Assembly (NCBI GenBank): GCA_009780185.1
Contig: WRAN01000013.1
Span: forward strand, 1-64,000
Direction of reading: 5' to 3'
DNA from: Defluviitaleaceae bacterium
GTDB lineage: Bacteria; Bacillota; Clostridia; Lachnospirales; WQUN01
Length of the DNA stretch: 64,000 nucleotides
A program made the translations under genes and the position numbers. The notes under the pieces are model-generated. The model ran no database searches and had not been told where the DNA came from. It worked only from the letters and a program-made list of their open reading frames with translations. Positions 62,063-64,000 of this stretch are shown here, one piece after another (the first letter of the stretch is position 1; each line of letters begins with the position of its first letter).

Positions 62063-63766
62063 ATGCCAGAACCCGTTATTTTATTTCAAAACTTCTCATT
62101 CCAGTACCATGCCCAGGCAGAGCCTTCATTGGTAGATATTAACTTAGCCATTTATCCTGGAGAAAAGGTTCTAATCGCAGGGCCTTCCGGCAGTGGAAAA
62201 AGCACTTTGGCCAATTGTCTAAACGGCCTGATACCATTCAACTATAAAGGCGAGATAACGGGAACATGCAAAGTAGCAGGTGTGGAAACAAAAGAACAAT
62301 CTGTATTCGAACTATCTAAAATTGTAGGTACCGTCTTGCAAGATACAGACGGTCAATTTGTAGGCTTAACCGCCGGCGAGGACATTGCGTTTTCACTTGA
62401 GAACAACTGCGTTTCCCAAGATGAAATGTTCCCTCTGGTTCTACATGCCGCCAATAAGACCGGACTAGGGGATGCTTTTTTAAAGGCATCCCCTTTTGAC
62501 TTGTCTGGAGGCCAAAAACAGCGAGTCTCCATGGCTGGGATTATTGTAGAGCCCGTACAAATACTGCTGTTTGACGAGCCACTGGCCTCACTGGATCCGG
62601 CTACAGGAAAACATGCTATCGATTTAATAGACAATCTTAAAGATGAAACCAATACAACCGTGATAATAATCGAGCATCGCATTGAGGATGTGCTCTACAG
62701 AAATGTGGACCGGATAATAGTAATGGGAGAAGGTCAAATACTGGCAGATATGTCCCCGGAGACCTTGCTATGCAGCGACTTACTACAAGAAACCGGTCTC
62801 AGGGAGCCCTTGTACATCTCTGCCATAAAATACGCCGGGATACAGCTTGACGCGAGCCACCGCCCCGAAAGAATAGATACGCTAACCTTGACGGACAGTG
62901 ATAGGGCCGCAATAAAACACTGGTATCAAGAATACGCAATTAGCCCTCGAAAGGAGCCAGCAAAAGAGCTGCTGCGGGTGGAAGGTTTGCACTTTTCATA
63001 TAATGAAGGCAAATCTGTTATAGAGGATGTTGGCTTTGCCATAACATCCGGTGAAATGACCGCAATAGTTGGCACAAATGGTGCCGGAAAAAGCACCCTG
63101 GCAAAACTTATATGCGGCTTTGAAACCCCCGACAGCGGAAGAGTCCTGCTTAAAGATAAGGATATAACCACAGAAAGCATAGCCAACCGGGCAAAATATA
63201 TCGGATATGTAATGCAAAATCCTAATCAAATGATATGTAAGCCCCTAATCTTTGATGAAGTAGCCTTTGGACTTCGTAACCAAGGGGTTTCGGAAGCAGA
63301 AGTAGAAAAGCGAGTTTACGCCACTTTGGAGATCTGCGGTCTTTACCAGTTTCGTAAATGGCCTGTATCCGCTTTAAGCTACGGACAAAAAAAACGTGTA
63401 ACCATAGCAAGTGTCCTAGTAATGGAGCCGGAAATTATAATCTTAGACGAGCCGACAGCGGGCCAGGATTACCGCCACTATACGGAGATTATGGAGTTTT
63501 TGCGTGAGCTTCAAGGCCGGGGAGTTACTATTCTTCTTATAACCCATGACATGCATCTTATGCTGGAGTATGCGCCTCGGGCGCTGGTATTTTCAGCCGG
63601 GCAGCTACTGGCGGATATGTCTTCGGCGGCACTGCTTTGCAACCCAGAGCTATCTGCAAAATCCAGCCTTAAAGAGACAAGTCTGTTCTACCTGGCAACA
63701 CAGTGCGGTATCAATGACCCAGCCGCCTTTACCACCCGGTTTATTAATTATGAGGGGAGAGCTTAA
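62063..63766 (+). CDS. ECF transporter ATPase with two fused ABC domains
   Basis: 567-aa double ATPase. The first domain has GPSGSGKSTLANCLNG, FDLSGGQKQRVSM and LLFDEPLASLDP; the second has GTNGAGKSTLAKLICG, ALSYGQKKRVTI and IILDEPTAGQD. This fused EcfA1-EcfA2 layout (YkoD-like) fits group I, dedicated ECF transporters. It shares one base with the EcfT start. Confidence 0.94.
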   Translation: MPEPVILFQNFSFQYHAQAEPSLVDINLAIYPGEKVLIAGPSGSGKSTLANCLNGLIPFNYKGEITGTCKVAGVETKEQSVFELSKIVGTVLQDTDGQFVGLTAGEDIAFSLENNCVSQDEMFPLVLHAANKTGLGDAFLKASPFDLSGGQKQRVSMAGIIVEPVQILLFDEPLASLDPATGKHAIDLIDNLKDETNTTVIIIEHRIEDVLYRNVDRIIVMGEGQILADMSPETLLCSDLLQETGLREPLYISAIKYAGIQLDASHRPERIDTLTLTDSDRAAIKHWYQEYAISPRKEPAKELLRVEGLHFSYNEGKSVIEDVGFAITSGEMTAIVGTNGAGKSTLAKLICGFETPDSGRVLLKDKDITTESIANRAKYIGYVMQNPNQMICKPLIFDEVAFGLRNQGVSEAEVEKRVYATLEICGLYQFRKWPVSALSYGQKKRVTIASVLVMEPEIIILDEPTAGQDYRHYTEIMEFLRELQGRGVTILLITHDMHLMLEYAPRALVFSAGQLLADMSSAALLCNPELSAKSSLKETSLFYLATQCGINDPAAFTTRFINYEGRA

Positions 63767-64000
63767 TGTCCAAAAATAAGACACAACTAAGCTATGTGGA
63801 TAAAAACACCCCCATACATAGGCTATCCGGGGCTACAAAGCTGTTGATGGTGCTGCTGATAAGCTTCGCGGCTATGATTACTTTTGATACACGGCTGCTT
63901 ATTTTTATTGTGCTGCTGTCTTGTGTAATGTTTGCAATCGCCAGGGTGCCATGGCGCAGCATGAAGCTTATTATTGTGTTTATTGGGGTAGTCATGTTGA
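63766..64000 (+). CDS. ECF transporter T component (partial, cut by window edge)
   Basis: The first 78 codons of a membrane protein: SYVDKNTPIHRLSGATKLLMVLLISFAAMITFD is the usual EcfT start, followed by two TM helices. The C-terminal coupling helices lie outside the window. It joins the S component and the double ATPase. Confidence 0.9.
   Translation, partial: MSKNKTQLSYVDKNTPIHRLSGATKLLMVLLISFAAMITFDTRLLIFIVLLSCVMFAIARVPWRSMKLIIVFIGVVML

Noticed and set aside
1-64000. CRISPR arrays, rRNA genes and intact insertion sequences
   Set aside because: No regularly spaced direct repeats, no rRNA sequence and no transposase gene were seen in the window.

Overview
The window looks like a chromosome segment of an anaerobic Gram-positive bacterium of the Clostridia type. 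The evidence is a hybrid-cluster protein (Hcp), dockerin/cohesin modules, LplABC/YesMN-type sugar uptake genes, BlaI/M56 regulation, a TxpA-like type I toxin, many GTG/TTG starts with strong Shine-Dalgarno sites, and B12 and radical-SAM enzymes. The species cannot be named from the sequence.

Layout. 0-2 kb: end of a 4Fe-4S protein and hcp. 2-6 kb: a large surface protein with 14 RCC1 repeats, a dockerin pair, a cohesin-like domain, a Pro-Thr linker and a membrane anchor. 6-16 kb: a DNA-repair-type radical SAM gene, an AraC/VOC pair, a B12-binding radical SAM gene fused to an SDR remnant, and a BlaI-M56-ABC operon whose first permease carries an M1 peptidase domain. 16-20 kb: a cupin, a RelB/PIN toxin-antitoxin pair, a deaminase and an AraC regulator, with two copies of a 60-bp repeat. 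20-33 kb: a glycan locus with a TIM-barrel isomerase, lipoprotein, sensor kinase, response regulator, two permeases, GH35 and GH89; the enzymes have no signal peptides, so oligosaccharides are probably imported and cut inside the cell. 33-37 kb: an AT-rich restriction-modification island with a DpnA-like and a Dam-like methylase, an HTH protein and a frameshifted nuclease. 37-40 kb: GH88 hydrolase and a Listeria-Bacteroides-repeat protein. 40-44 kb: ftcD-folD-glyA one-carbon operon, with a tRNA-Ser remnant upstream. 44-48 kb: an unrecognised soluble plus four-TM gene pair, a SnoaL-like protein, a HIT-methyltransferase fusion, an alkyltransferase-like protein and a type I toxin/RNA antitoxin.

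48.6-61.4 kb: a complete bacterial microcompartment (BMC) operon ending at a strong terminator. A DeoR regulator precedes a class II sugar-phosphate aldolase, B12-dependent diol dehydratase (pduCDE), reactivase (pduGH), a PduO-like adenosyltransferase, CoA-acylating aldehyde dehydrogenase, Zn alcohol dehydrogenase, PduL and six shell genes (four BMC-H, one pentamer, one PduT-like tandem protein). Five enzymes carry encapsulation-peptide-like helices. The likely pathway is fuculose- or rhamnulose-1-phosphate to lactaldehyde, 1,2-propanediol, propionaldehyde, then propanol and propionyl-phosphate. It pairs the aldolase and Zn-ADH typical of glycyl-radical fucose/rhamnose BMCs with a B12-dependent dehydratase. 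The window ends in an ECF vitamin transporter (UPF0397 S component, fused double ATPase, partial EcfT).

Several families of short palindromic intergenic repeats are scattered through the window; one abuts the SDR gene remnant.
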